Source: an uncultured Pirellula sp.
GTDB taxonomy: Bacteria; Planctomycetota; Planctomycetia; Pirellulales; Pirellulaceae
Assembly: GCA_903892365.1 (NCBI GenBank)
Contig: CAITIF010000527.1
Location: forward strand, 1-9,319
DNA length: 9,319 nt
Direction: 5' to 3'
The notes under the pieces are model-generated. The model ran no database searches, had not been told where the DNA came from, and saw only the letters and a program-made list of their open reading frames with translations. A program made the position numbers and the translations under genes. Shown here piece by piece: positions 1 through 5,903 of this stretch (positions are counted from its first letter, which is position 1; every line of letters begins with the position of its first letter).

Positions 1-262
1 AATACGGCGTAAGCCACCAGTTCACGCCTGCACCTTCTCGAAACCGAACATAGAACACAAACAATACGATGAAAGCCTGAACAGCAATCGCACTCACTTG
101 TTTGTGGAAACCGCATCTGAAAAAAAGCAGTAACCAAGCCGCCAACAGAACAAAAGCGGGGCCATAATTTGGGAAAAGCATCCAAGCCTGCGCGCCTAGT
201 GCAACAAGGCACGAAAGCACAAGAAATTCCGTGACGCTGACCTGAGAGGCTCTCTTCGCCAT
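1..262 (-). CDS. Hydrophobic multi-helix membrane protein, partial (C-terminus beyond window edge)
   Basis: The reading frame opens with ATG at 262-260 and stays open for 87 codons to the window edge, so only the N-terminal part is present. It starts MAKRASQVSV and is strongly hydrophobic, with probable membrane helices at about residues 10-31, 34-49 and 56-72, and short basic or aromatic loops between them (RCGFHKQ, YVRFREGAG). I do not recognise the family. It overlaps the 3' end of the small gene at 196-504 by 67 bp in another frame, which could mean translational coupling. Alternatively the two frames are one gene broken by a frameshift near 258-262. No clear Shine-Dalgarno sequence precedes the ATG, only the A/G-rich GAAAGAATGGA. 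An integral inner-membrane protein of unknown function is the safest reading. Confidence 0.5.
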   Translation of the reverse strand, partial: MAKRASQVSVTEFLVLSCLVALGAQAWMLFPNYGPAFVLLAAWLLLFFRCGFHKQVSAIAVQAFIVLFVFYVRFREGAGVNWWLTPY

Positions 263-504
263 TCCATTCTTTCGTTTTCGTATTGATGAGCAATTCTCGA
301 CCAGACTACGTTAGCCAAAAACGCTAATTCAATGGCTGTCGTTACTCCAACTTTTCGGGGAACAATTACGAGTTGAGGCTCACAAGAAAATGGAAAGTGT
401 CTTTCCATGCCAAACTCCAAACTCCAAACAACATAACTAAGTCCTAACCAAAGGAATAGCAAGAGAATCAGCAAAGGATCTCTTGGAAGGTATGTCTTTG
501 TCAT
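196..504 (-). CDS. Small membrane protein of unknown function, two predicted helices
   Basis: This is a 102-residue frame starting MTKTYLPRDP. Translation initiation is well supported: AGGGG sits five bases before the ATG at 504-502. A first hydrophobic helix spans about residues 10-29 (Leu-rich, then Tyr/Trp) and a second weaker one about 52-67, followed by a charged stretch (HQYENERMEW). The last 20 residues are Arg-rich and look less like natural protein than the rest. They overlap the beginning of the hydrophobic frame at <1-262. The true product may therefore shift frame near Glu-Trp 81-82 and continue as a larger protein with about five helices, or the two may be separate coupled genes. 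No family is recognised. The 358 bp upstream separate it from the cytochrome gene on the same strand, so it probably has its own promoter. Confidence 0.5.
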   Translation of the reverse strand: MTKTYLPRDPLLILLLFLWLGLSYVVWSLEFGMERHFPFSCEPQLVIVPRKVGVTTAIELAFLANVVWSRIAHQYENERMEWRREPLRSASRNFLCFRALLH

Positions 505-663
505 CGTTACCCCTAAACCTGTGACTTTAGCTTAACGCCCCTAAACTATCTCAACACTTCTTGGGTACGTCGGATACAGATCACGTATCACAGCTTTCGT
601 CACTTCATCTGGCATCGAGTGCCACCGCGAGTGAATTGGGATGGGATGCCGTTGCAAGCTTCT

Positions 664-685
664 GAACAGTTGAGGACAACTGTTC
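664..685. repeat. Perfect 9-bp hairpin with 4-base loop
   Basis: GAACAGTTG (664-672) and CAACTGTTC (677-685) are exact reverse complements around AGGA. The stem is only moderately GC-rich and no T-run follows on either strand, so a simple intrinsic terminator is unlikely. It may be a protein-binding palindrome or part of the structured element at 664-836. Confidence 0.6.
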
Positions 686-709
686 TACATTGTTTAGCTG
701 TGCTTTGCC

Positions 710-836
710 GTAGGCCGTAACAAGTCGTTTTGGACGCCGTTACGGCATGGCGTGCTAGGTATGCCGACTTGTTCGATTGGGGCAATTCGGTTCGGACGGG
801 GCTGCCGTAACTGCGCTAGCGTTTGTTACGGCCTAC
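710..836. repeat. Nested inverted repeats sharing the arm GCCGTAAC
   Basis: The 12-mer GTAGGCCGTAAC at 710-721 is matched exactly by its reverse complement at 825-836. Its 8-base core GCCGTAAC occurs at 714-721 and 804-811, and the complement GTTACGGC at 739-746 and 825-832. Two hairpins with the same 8-bp stem can therefore form (714-746 and 804-832), or the outer arms can pair over the whole unit. Inside are a further 9-bp pair, AACAAGTCG (719-727) with CGACTTGTT (765-773), and the 8-bp palindrome CGCTAGCG (814-821) in the second loop. This is repeat structure seen directly; function is unknown. It resembles a small palindromic intergenic element or an operator array. Confidence 0.7.
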
Positions 837-869
837 GATCGTGCGGCCTACATTCGTGCGGCCTACTTC
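825..869. repeat. Three 15-bp tandem units overlapping the cytochrome gene stop codon
   Basis: Three consecutive 15-bp units (825-839, 840-854, 855-869) share the core CGGCCTAC. The second and third share the 12-mer CGTGCGGCCTAC exactly; the first has diverged to GTTACGGCCTAC. A more degraded relative, GTTTTGCCTAGC, follows at 870-881. The third unit covers 863-865, the TAG stop of the minus-strand cytochrome gene, so the repeat provides that stop codon. Confidence 0.7.
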
Positions 870-2770
870 GTTTTGCCTAGCAGGTTCTTTAAGAATATTT
901 CGATCGGTCCGATCGCCTTGGTGGTCGCTTGTTCAAAGTTCGAACCACTCGCTAGCGTTCTAAGGATCGTTTCATACTGCGACTTCATCTTCGAATCGTA
1001 CATCCATCGAATCACGCCGAATCCGATGGTGGCTGCATCTTCGTCATTCATGTTGCCGTTCATCAGCCGTTTCATATCCTCGAGCTGCTTCATAGATTCT
1101 GGTACTCGCTTGACCCAGGCTTGGACCCTTGCATCATTTTGGCCAACCAAGTTCGCTAAGGCATTGCGTCCGGCCCCATCTGCAAACCATTTGGGAACAC
1201 CATCCATCGAGCCCACCCACAGGCTGGCTATCTGCTGAACAAGCGATGATTCATTGATCTTGCTTTCAGTCTTATCAAATATGATCGCGATATAAGTATC
1301 GAGCGTTTCTTTGCGCCAATGGCTTGACCATTCGGAAGGTATCGATCGCCCACCCTCTGCCATAGTGCCAAATTCGCTGTAATCATAACGTTGCTTCAAT
1401 GCAAAAATCGTAATACCTCCCTTTAGAATCGGATCGTTCCCGGTGATCTTGAACATCTTCTTGACCTGCTTCAGCGCGTTGTTGGCTTGCGACAACAGCA
1501 ACTTCGCATTCTCCTCACCAATATCGCCGATCACGTGAAACTGCTGATCGCTGGCTTCGGATGGCTCACTTTTCGGTGAAACAATTTTCCATTTCTCGCG
1601 AGCCCGATCCATTCGTTTGGCCATGAGTTCTTCATGACCAGCCTTGGACGCCCAAGCTTTGCCAACCACCTGATCGAGCTTGCCATCTTGACTGTACCCG
1701 TCAAAGGTCGCTCCTTCGCTAATCCAGGTCGCAACCAATTTGATTTTATCGTCCTCCAACGGAGCTCGCCCTAACGGCATGCGTGCTCCCGAGGTACCGC
1801 GAAGCTTGCGAATCAGTAAGCTTTCCTCCGGCTTGCCAGCTTCAATGGCCACACCACTGGTCCCGCCCTTGAGCAACCCAGCGAAGTCATCGAACCGAAG
1901 GCCTCCAGAATTTCGCGTGCCGTTGTAATGGCAACCATTGCAATTGGCGATCAAAATGGGAGCGATATCCTGGGAAAAGCTTACCGTTTCCTTTCCCGTT
2001 GCCATCGCGACCACGGCTGGTTCCGACTTCATCGGGGCAGCCGCATCGGGTGCTTTTTCAGTGACTAGTGACGGCAAAGGGGCCGACGCTGCAGGTCCAT
2101 CAAACTTCGCACCTTCGGTGACCCACTGTTTTAGTTTGGCTAAGTTCTCGGGAGAAACTTTTCCACCACCACGAGGCATATCTCCGGTTTCAATCACCTC
2201 CACAAACCTGCTGCCTACAGGATCCCCAGGAAACAGAACGACGCCATCACGAGTCCCTTTCATGAGCGCTTCAAACGTTGCCATAGAAAATCGACCACGA
2301 CTTTCATTCACATGACATCGCCCGCATTGACTTACCAGCCAGGGTGCTAAATCGCGAGTGAAGCTAACACCTTTTGATTCACTCGCTTTCTTTTTCTCCT
2401 CCATCGATCCGGCCGGCTTCTTGTTCGGTACTGTTCCGCCGGATTTCTTGATCTTGATCAACTCGTCCCAACTAGGAAGATCGTCCAGTTCCGCTCCTTC
2501 GATAGCTAACAGCTCATGCGCCTTCTGCAGCTTGGCATGCAAGCCTTTCAGCTCCGTCAATTCTTTGGGAGTGGCTTGCATCACCAGCCCAGGTAGGGCG
2601 TCTGAGGCTTCTTGTATGTTCGTGATGCAATCCGAGATTTCGCCCGCCTTTAATTGTTGGCCTGCTTTTACAATAGATTGCTTGAGTGCCCCCAGATCGA
2701 AGGCGAGCAAATCGCCAGAAAGGACATAGGCAACGACGAATAGGATCGAACAGCATCTCGACATCATCAT
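863..2770 (-). CDS. Secreted dihaem planctomycete-type cytochrome c with C-terminal peptidase-like domain lacking HExxH
   Basis: The 635-residue protein opens with a signal peptide (hydrophobic core about 9-19, likely cleavage after LLA at 23), so it acts outside the cytoplasmic membrane. Residues 24-135 are helical and charged, ending in a Lys-rich linker. Two planctomycete cytochrome c domains follow. The first has Cys149-x-x-Cys152-His153 with distal Met198 in GDMPRGGG. The second has Cys277-x-x-Cys280-His281 with Met331 in ARMPLGRAPL. A Pro/Ala-rich linker (225-262) joins them. Residues about 410-635 resemble a gluzincin (peptidase MA-like) domain, with VPKWFADGAGR at 525-535 matching the usual WxxEG helix. 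The position expected for HExxH reads VQQIAS (511-516), so catalysis is unlikely. ATG occurs three times in a row; AGGTGA lies four bases before the first. It sits 44 bp behind a Ser/Thr kinase gene, probably in one operon. The haem sites support electron transfer or redox sensing; the exact role is unknown. Confidence 0.88.
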   Translation of the reverse strand: MMMSRCCSILFVVAYVLSGDLLAFDLGALKQSIVKAGQQLKAGEISDCITNIQEASDALPGLVMQATPKELTELKGLHAKLQKAHELLAIEGAELDDLPSWDELIKIKKSGGTVPNKKPAGSMEEKKKASESKGVSFTRDLAPWLVSQCGRCHVNESRGRFSMATFEALMKGTRDGVVLFPGDPVGSRFVEVIETGDMPRGGGKVSPENLAKLKQWVTEGAKFDGPAASAPLPSLVTEKAPDAAAPMKSEPAVVAMATGKETVSFSQDIAPILIANCNGCHYNGTRNSGGLRFDDFAGLLKGGTSGVAIEAGKPEESLLIRKLRGTSGARMPLGRAPLEDDKIKLVATWISEGATFDGYSQDGKLDQVVGKAWASKAGHEELMAKRMDRAREKWKIVSPKSEPSEASDQQFHVIGDIGEENAKLLLSQANNALKQVKKMFKITGNDPILKGGITIFALKQRYDYSEFGTMAEGGRSIPSEWSSHWRKETLDTYIAIIFDKTESKINESSLVQQIASLWVGSMDGVPKWFADGAGRNALANLVGQNDARVQAWVKRVPESMKQLEDMKRLMNGNMNDEDAATIGFGVIRWMYDSKMKSQYETILRTLASGSNFEQATTKAIGPIEIFLKNLLGKTK

Positions 2771-2814
2771 TCTTTCACCTGCACGCTTTTGGACGCCATG
2801 TTCGGAATCTGGAA

Positions 2815-4365
2815 CTACCGGTTGGCAATAATCGCAGCGATAATGCCAACACCCAAAATCAAGACGATTGCGATTACCGTGATGATTACTGCCGTGTTCG
2901 ACTTATTCTTGGGTACTGCCGTCTTGGAGGCAATGGTTGGTCCAGCTGCCGACTTGGGCTTCTCCATGGGTTTGACTAATGGCGACCCAGATCCAGACGC
3001 ATTTTGCGGGCCAGACATGGGCGAATTGGCTTTTGCAATCGCTTGACTCTTCGACTTTTGAGCGTTCGGCTTGCTGGTGTCTCGCACAAGATCGATCTTG
3101 CTATCGATCGAGGAAGCATCGCTTTTTGCAATCGCTCTTAAAACACCACTATCGGAAGCAGAAAGGCTAACCACGGCGCTCCCCAAATTCATTTTGCCAC
3201 CAATGGTGCCGCTACCGCGATTGGCGACAGTGTCGATGTTCTGTTGAGAACGAACCTTGCCGTCCAAAATATCGGTCACGGACAAATTGTTGTCCCGATG
3301 TTTGGAGGGATTGTCCTTGGTCTCTTCCCGGTACTTCTTGAGCCAAGCTTCTAATATCTCGGCGACTTGAAGGCAAGAAGTGTACCGAAATTTCGGATCC
3401 TTTTGCATCATCTTGACGCAAACGCCATCCAGTTCCCCAGGGCAATCAACTCGTTCTTTTCGAATATCGGGCGGCATCGAGTTCTGGTGCTTGATGATTC
3501 GGCTTGCAATGCTGCCGTCAGGAAAAGGTGGATGGCCCGTCAGCAAAAAGTAAAGGGTGCACCCAAGTCCATACATATCAGCGCGGCTATCAATCTTGTG
3601 GCTATTGATAGCCTGTTCGGGTGGCAAGTAATCCGCAGTCCCCAAAACCTTGTCGTTGTATTCCATCGTCAAGGATGCATCGGTGTCTTCTGAAAACAAA
3701 GCCAACCCAAGGTCCAAAACCTTGACCACACCATCTTTGTTAACCAGGAGGTTCGCCGGCTTCACGTCTCGGTGAATAAGTCCAGCCTCATGAGCATGTT
3801 GCAATCCACGAGCTGCTTGTGCGACATAGTCTGCCGCGACGGCGTAAGGTAATGGGCCATGCTTACGAACCAAGTTTTGCATGTCCGCACCTTCGACGTA
3901 CTCCATCACCAAGTAGTGGGTGTCTTTTTCGTTATTGATATCGTAGGCCCGAACAATGTTGGGGTGGTTCAGCGACGCGATGGCCTTGGCCTCTCGCTGA
4001 AACCGTTCTAGATAGCTGTTCTTGCCCAACTTGGATTTTGGAAGAACCTTGATGGCACGCTGGTGCTTCATCAAGATATGTTCCGCCAGATAGACACTGC
4101 TCATTCCGCCAGAACCAAGGTGCCCTAAAAGCTTGTGGCTACCCAAAAAGAAGCCCTTGTATTTGCCCTGAAGAATTTTCTCGCTTTGCCAACGTGTGAT
4201 AACACCGGCGTCTTCAAGCTCCTTGCAAACGACCACTGGGTCCTCTGGCAGTACCCCGTCGTGCCGGGCCCGAATCACATCCAGCTGAGCTTGAAGCTTA
4301 CCTGACTCGACGAGTCGGCTTTTTTCAATAAGTTCAAAAATTCGGTCCGATGTAATCTGCGTCAT
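2815..4365 (-). CDS. Tail-anchored PknB-like serine/threonine protein kinase
   Basis: This is a 516-residue Hanks-type kinase that transfers phosphate from ATP to Ser/Thr of target proteins. Residues 1-73 form a charged helical extension seen in many planctomycete kinases. The catalytic domain covers about 74-345. It has the glycine loop GHLGSGGMSSV (81-91), Lys106 in AIKVL, Glu125 in the C-helix, HRD at 198-200 with Lys202 and Asn205, DLG (218-220) in place of DFG, and PPE (248-250). All catalytic residues are present, so it should be active. A Ser/Lys/Ala-rich, low-complexity linker (about 350-490) leads to one C-terminal membrane helix (about 492-513) that ends only three residues later. 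The kinase therefore faces the cytoplasm and has no extracellular sensor domain. GAGGA ten bases upstream supports the ATG. The cytochrome gene follows after 44 bp on the same strand, suggesting cotranscription and perhaps a functional link. Substrates are unknown. Confidence 0.93.
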   Translation of the reverse strand: MTQITSDRIFELIEKSRLVESGKLQAQLDVIRARHDGVLPEDPVVVCKELEDAGVITRWQSEKILQGKYKGFFLGSHKLLGHLGSGGMSSVYLAEHILMKHQRAIKVLPKSKLGKNSYLERFQREAKAIASLNHPNIVRAYDINNEKDTHYLVMEYVEGADMQNLVRKHGPLPYAVAADYVAQAARGLQHAHEAGLIHRDVKPANLLVNKDGVVKVLDLGLALFSEDTDASLTMEYNDKVLGTADYLPPEQAINSHKIDSRADMYGLGCTLYFLLTGHPPFPDGSIASRIIKHQNSMPPDIRKERVDCPGELDGVCVKMMQKDPKFRYTSCLQVAEILEAWLKKYREETKDNPSKHRDNNLSVTDILDGKVRSQQNIDTVANRGSGTIGGKMNLGSAVVSLSASDSGVLRAIAKSDASSIDSKIDLVRDTSKPNAQKSKSQAIAKANSPMSGPQNASGSGSPLVKPMEKPKSAAGPTIASKTAVPKNKSNTAVIITVIAIVLILGVGIIAAIIANR

Positions 4366-4523
4366 GCCAAATTGTTCCTCGAAGAACCACGATTGAGTCT
4401 TCGTGATACTCGATGCACTGTCCCCATCAAATTAGTCGAAATGGCAACCCTGCATCATTGCAACAAGTCGGCCGTGCCCATCGATAGACACCTACTATTT
4501 TACTGAAATCTTGTCCGAAGAAT

Positions 4524-4540
4524 ATGTAGTGTCCAAGGAA
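4524..4540 (-). repeat. Inverted partial copy of the 32-bp repeat core
   Basis: Read on the minus strand, this 17-mer (TTCCTTGGACACTACAT) matches the plus-strand sequence at 4660-4676 inside the tandem array at 15 of 17 positions. It is either a stray inverted monomer or one arm of a long-range stem with the array. Confidence 0.45.
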
Positions 4541-4546
4541 GTTAAC

Positions 4547-4566
4547 AGGTTTTCCAAGGTTTTCCA
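4547..4566. repeat. 10-bp direct tandem duplication
   Basis: AGGTTTTCCA occurs twice back to back (4547-4556 and 4557-4566). Adjacent direct 10-bp repeats are one helical turn apart, a spacing often used by tandem protein-binding sites, but nothing here identifies a binding protein. The second copy runs into the small hairpin at 4565-4579. Confidence 0.5.
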
Positions 4567-4586
4567 GAACGAGGTTCTGTTGAAGT

Positions 4587-4754
4587 GGGGCTGTTAGCCT
4601 CGTTGAATACGTAACGCCGGGGCGCTTTGCTTCGTCCACTACATTACGTCGGGACTCTTTTCCTTGTCCACTACATTACGCCGGGACTCTTTTCCTCGTC
4701 CACTACGTAACAGCTGGGACTCGTTGTTTCGTCTGCTACGGTCGGAGTGACTAC
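4587..4754. repeat. Imperfect 32-33-bp tandem repeat array, about four copies
   Basis: Four full units are visible: 4611-4642, 4643-4674, 4675-4706 (32 bp each) and 4707-4739 (33 bp, one inserted base). The consensus begins with ATTACG or GTAACG, continues CCGGGACTC and a T-rich stretch, and ends CGTCCACTAC. A degraded half-unit precedes them (4587-4610, 17 of 24 bases matching) and a shortened unit ending GACTAC follows (4740-4754). Every unit ends in CTAC or ATAC. The two central units are nearly identical and the outer ones diverged, as expected when an array grows in the middle. The period is not a CRISPR pattern because there are no unique spacers. Similar short repeats occur between genes in planctomycete genomes; I cannot verify copy number elsewhere from this window. 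Confidence 0.8.
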
Positions 4755-4757
4755 GGT

Positions 4758-4822
4758 GGCGAGGTAGGCTAGACTAAGGCTCGCCGGGATTGCAATGGAA
4801 TGAGTCCGGCGAAGTTGTTTTC
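4758..4822 (+). promoter_or_regulatory. Two mutually exclusive hairpins, terminator-like, before the TIM-barrel gene
   Basis: GGCGAG (4758-4763) can pair with CTCGCC (4780-4785). The overlapping TCGCCGG (4781-4787) can instead pair with CCGGCGA (4806-4812), giving a 7-bp GC-rich stem with an 18-base loop, followed by the T-rich AGTTGTTTT (4813-4821). The two stems share 4781-4785 and cannot form together, which is the layout of an attenuator. The second stem could also simply terminate transcription arriving from the left. The stems are seen directly; regulation is inference, because the first stem is short (6 bp) and the T-tract interrupted. Confidence 0.3.
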
Positions 4823-4880
4823 GTTGATTTGCTGACTTTTTGACGCTGATTCCTCTTTGTGAACTGGAGCTTTACCCGAA

Positions 4881-5861
4881 ATGAACCGACCCCTCTCAAT
4901 GGAACGCAGAAACTTTTTAGGTGCTGGAGCTGTCGCGGCAGCAACCGCGGCGTATCTAAGTGCCTCCCACAGCCTTGCATCCCCCGTACCAACGACGGAG
5001 GCCGATACAAAGTCTGCAACGGTCGTCCCACCTACCGGCAAGAGAATTCTGCTCTCTTGCAAACTGACCATGATTTCCAATGAGTCCAATGGAAAGAAGC
5101 TGTCGTTGGTTGAGCGGCTCAAGCTTGCCGATCAAGCTGGCTTCGATGGCGTGGATTTTGATGAGGCGGGAAACTTCACGGTCGATGAAGCACGAAAGGC
5201 TGTTCAGGAATCAGGCGTTTTTTGCCATAACGCGATCAACCATCAGCATTGGCAAGTCCGCCTCACGAGCGGAAACGCAGCCGATCGTGCTAAAGGCGTT
5301 GCTAATATCGAGCATTGTTTACGAGTATCCCATGCCATCGGCGGCAGTGGTGTTCTGATTGTTGTAGGACGTGGCGACGATGGTACGGAGCAAGAGGTTG
5401 AAGCCAGGGCCTCCGAGGAAATTAAAAAGCTGATTCCTCTCGCCGCCTCGCTCGGCCAACCTATTTTGTTCGAAAACGTTTGGAATAAGCTGCATTACGA
5501 TCACGACCTTCCCCCAGAGCAGTCGCCAGACAAGTTCATTCGGTTCGTGGACAGTTTTAATAGCCCTTGGATCGGAATGTATTACGACATCGGAAACCAT
5601 TGGAAATATGGACAACCAAGAGCTTGGCTGAACGCATTTGGACGCCGCGCCGTCAAACTGGATGTGAAGGGCTTCAGCCGCGCCAAAAACAAATTCGTCG
5701 ACATTACGTCGGAAGAAGACGATCTTCCTTGGGCCGAAGTCCAAAAGGGACTCGAAGAAATCAACTTCACCGGCTGGGCAACCGCCGAAGTTGGTGGCGG
5801 CGGACTGGAACGATTGACCATCGTCCGAAAACAAATGCAAAAAGCCTTTGGATTGTCTTGA
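4881..5861 (+). CDS. Tat-exported sugar phosphate isomerase/epimerase-like TIM-barrel protein
   Basis: The 326-residue protein has a twin-arginine signal: MERRNFLGAGAVAAATAAYL at 7-26, with a likely cut after SLA at 33. It should therefore be exported folded, possibly with metal bound. Residues 55-323 match the AP endonuclease 2/xylose isomerase-like barrel family (hydroxypyruvate isomerase, ribulose-phosphate 3-epimerase and relatives). Metal-ligand motifs can be followed: Glu198 in ILFENVWN, Asp236 in YYDIGNH and Glu303 in TAEVGGG. Where many relatives have His in a KLHxK-like strand, this protein has Asp261 (VKLDVKG), so substrate or metal preference may differ. GGAG at 4866-4869 favours the ATG at 4881; the second ATG at 4899 has no ribosome-binding site and would place the twin arginines very near the terminus. 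It stands between a divergent kinase and ispG, 223 bp away. The substrate, probably a sugar or sugar derivative, cannot be named. Confidence 0.85.
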   Translation: MNRPLSMERRNFLGAGAVAAATAAYLSASHSLASPVPTTEADTKSATVVPPTGKRILLSCKLTMISNESNGKKLSLVERLKLADQAGFDGVDFDEAGNFTVDEARKAVQESGVFCHNAINHQHWQVRLTSGNAADRAKGVANIEHCLRVSHAIGGSGVLIVVGRGDDGTEQEVEARASEEIKKLIPLAASLGQPILFENVWNKLHYDHDLPPEQSPDKFIRFVDSFNSPWIGMYYDIGNHWKYGQPRAWLNAFGRRAVKLDVKGFSRAKNKFVDITSEEDDLPWAEVQKGLEEINFTGWATAEVGGGGLERLTIVRKQMQKAFGLS

Positions 5862-5903
5862 TCGTCCACGTTATCCGCCTAGAGCTAAGCCAACCAAGCT
5901 CGT

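Larger units (their letters stand above)
505..862. other. Intergenic region rich in inverted repeats
   Basis: No convincing gene lies in these 358 bp. Short frames exist on both strands but have no ribosome-binding site, domain or protein-like composition. The half nearer the small membrane gene (505-660) shows only two similar CCCCTAAAC words. The half nearer the cytochrome gene (664-862) is packed with inverted repeats and a short tandem repeat, listed separately. It lies downstream of the cytochrome gene and upstream of the small membrane gene, so it may contain both a 3' transcript end and a promoter. No T-tract follows any hairpin on the minus strand, so a standard intrinsic terminator is not visible. 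Confidence 0.6.
4366..4880. other. Divergent intergenic region with repeats and possible regulatory hairpins
   Basis: These 515 bp separate the start of the minus-strand kinase gene from the start of the plus-strand TIM-barrel gene, so both promoters should lie here. I could not identify either with confidence. No frame inside looks like a gene: the longest (about 70 residues, minus strand) is made mostly of repeat sequence. Contents, listed separately, are a 10-bp direct duplication (4547-4566), a 6-bp hairpin CAGAAC/GTTCTG (4565-4579), a 32-33-bp tandem array (4587-4754), an inverted half-copy of its core (4524-4540), and two competing hairpins (4758-4812). Confidence 0.65.

Noticed and set aside
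664..685. Hairpin as intrinsic terminator of the cytochrome transcript
   Set aside because: It lies about 180 bases past the stop, its stem is not GC-rich, and no T-tract follows on the minus strand.
600..785. A 61-codon minus-strand frame in the left intergenic region
   Set aside because: No ribosome-binding site or protein-like pattern, and it is composed largely of the inverted-repeat element.
777..1238. A 153-codon plus-strand frame opposite the cytochrome gene
   Set aside because: Its sequence is the mirror of the well-supported minus-strand gene with haem motifs; it shows no domain of its own.
4400..4440. Possible kinase promoter on the minus strand (TTGATG, 16 bases, TATCAC)
   Set aside because: Both boxes deviate from consensus and such matches are common by chance; not enough to annotate.
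4427..4639. A 70-codon minus-strand frame in the divergent intergenic region
   Set aside because: It starts within the tandem repeat array (MDEAKRPGVT is translated repeat sequence), has no supporting motif, and is probably spurious.
4611..4739. Possible CRISPR array
   Set aside because: The 32-33-bp units are contiguous with no unique spacers, so this is a plain tandem repeat, and no cas genes are near.
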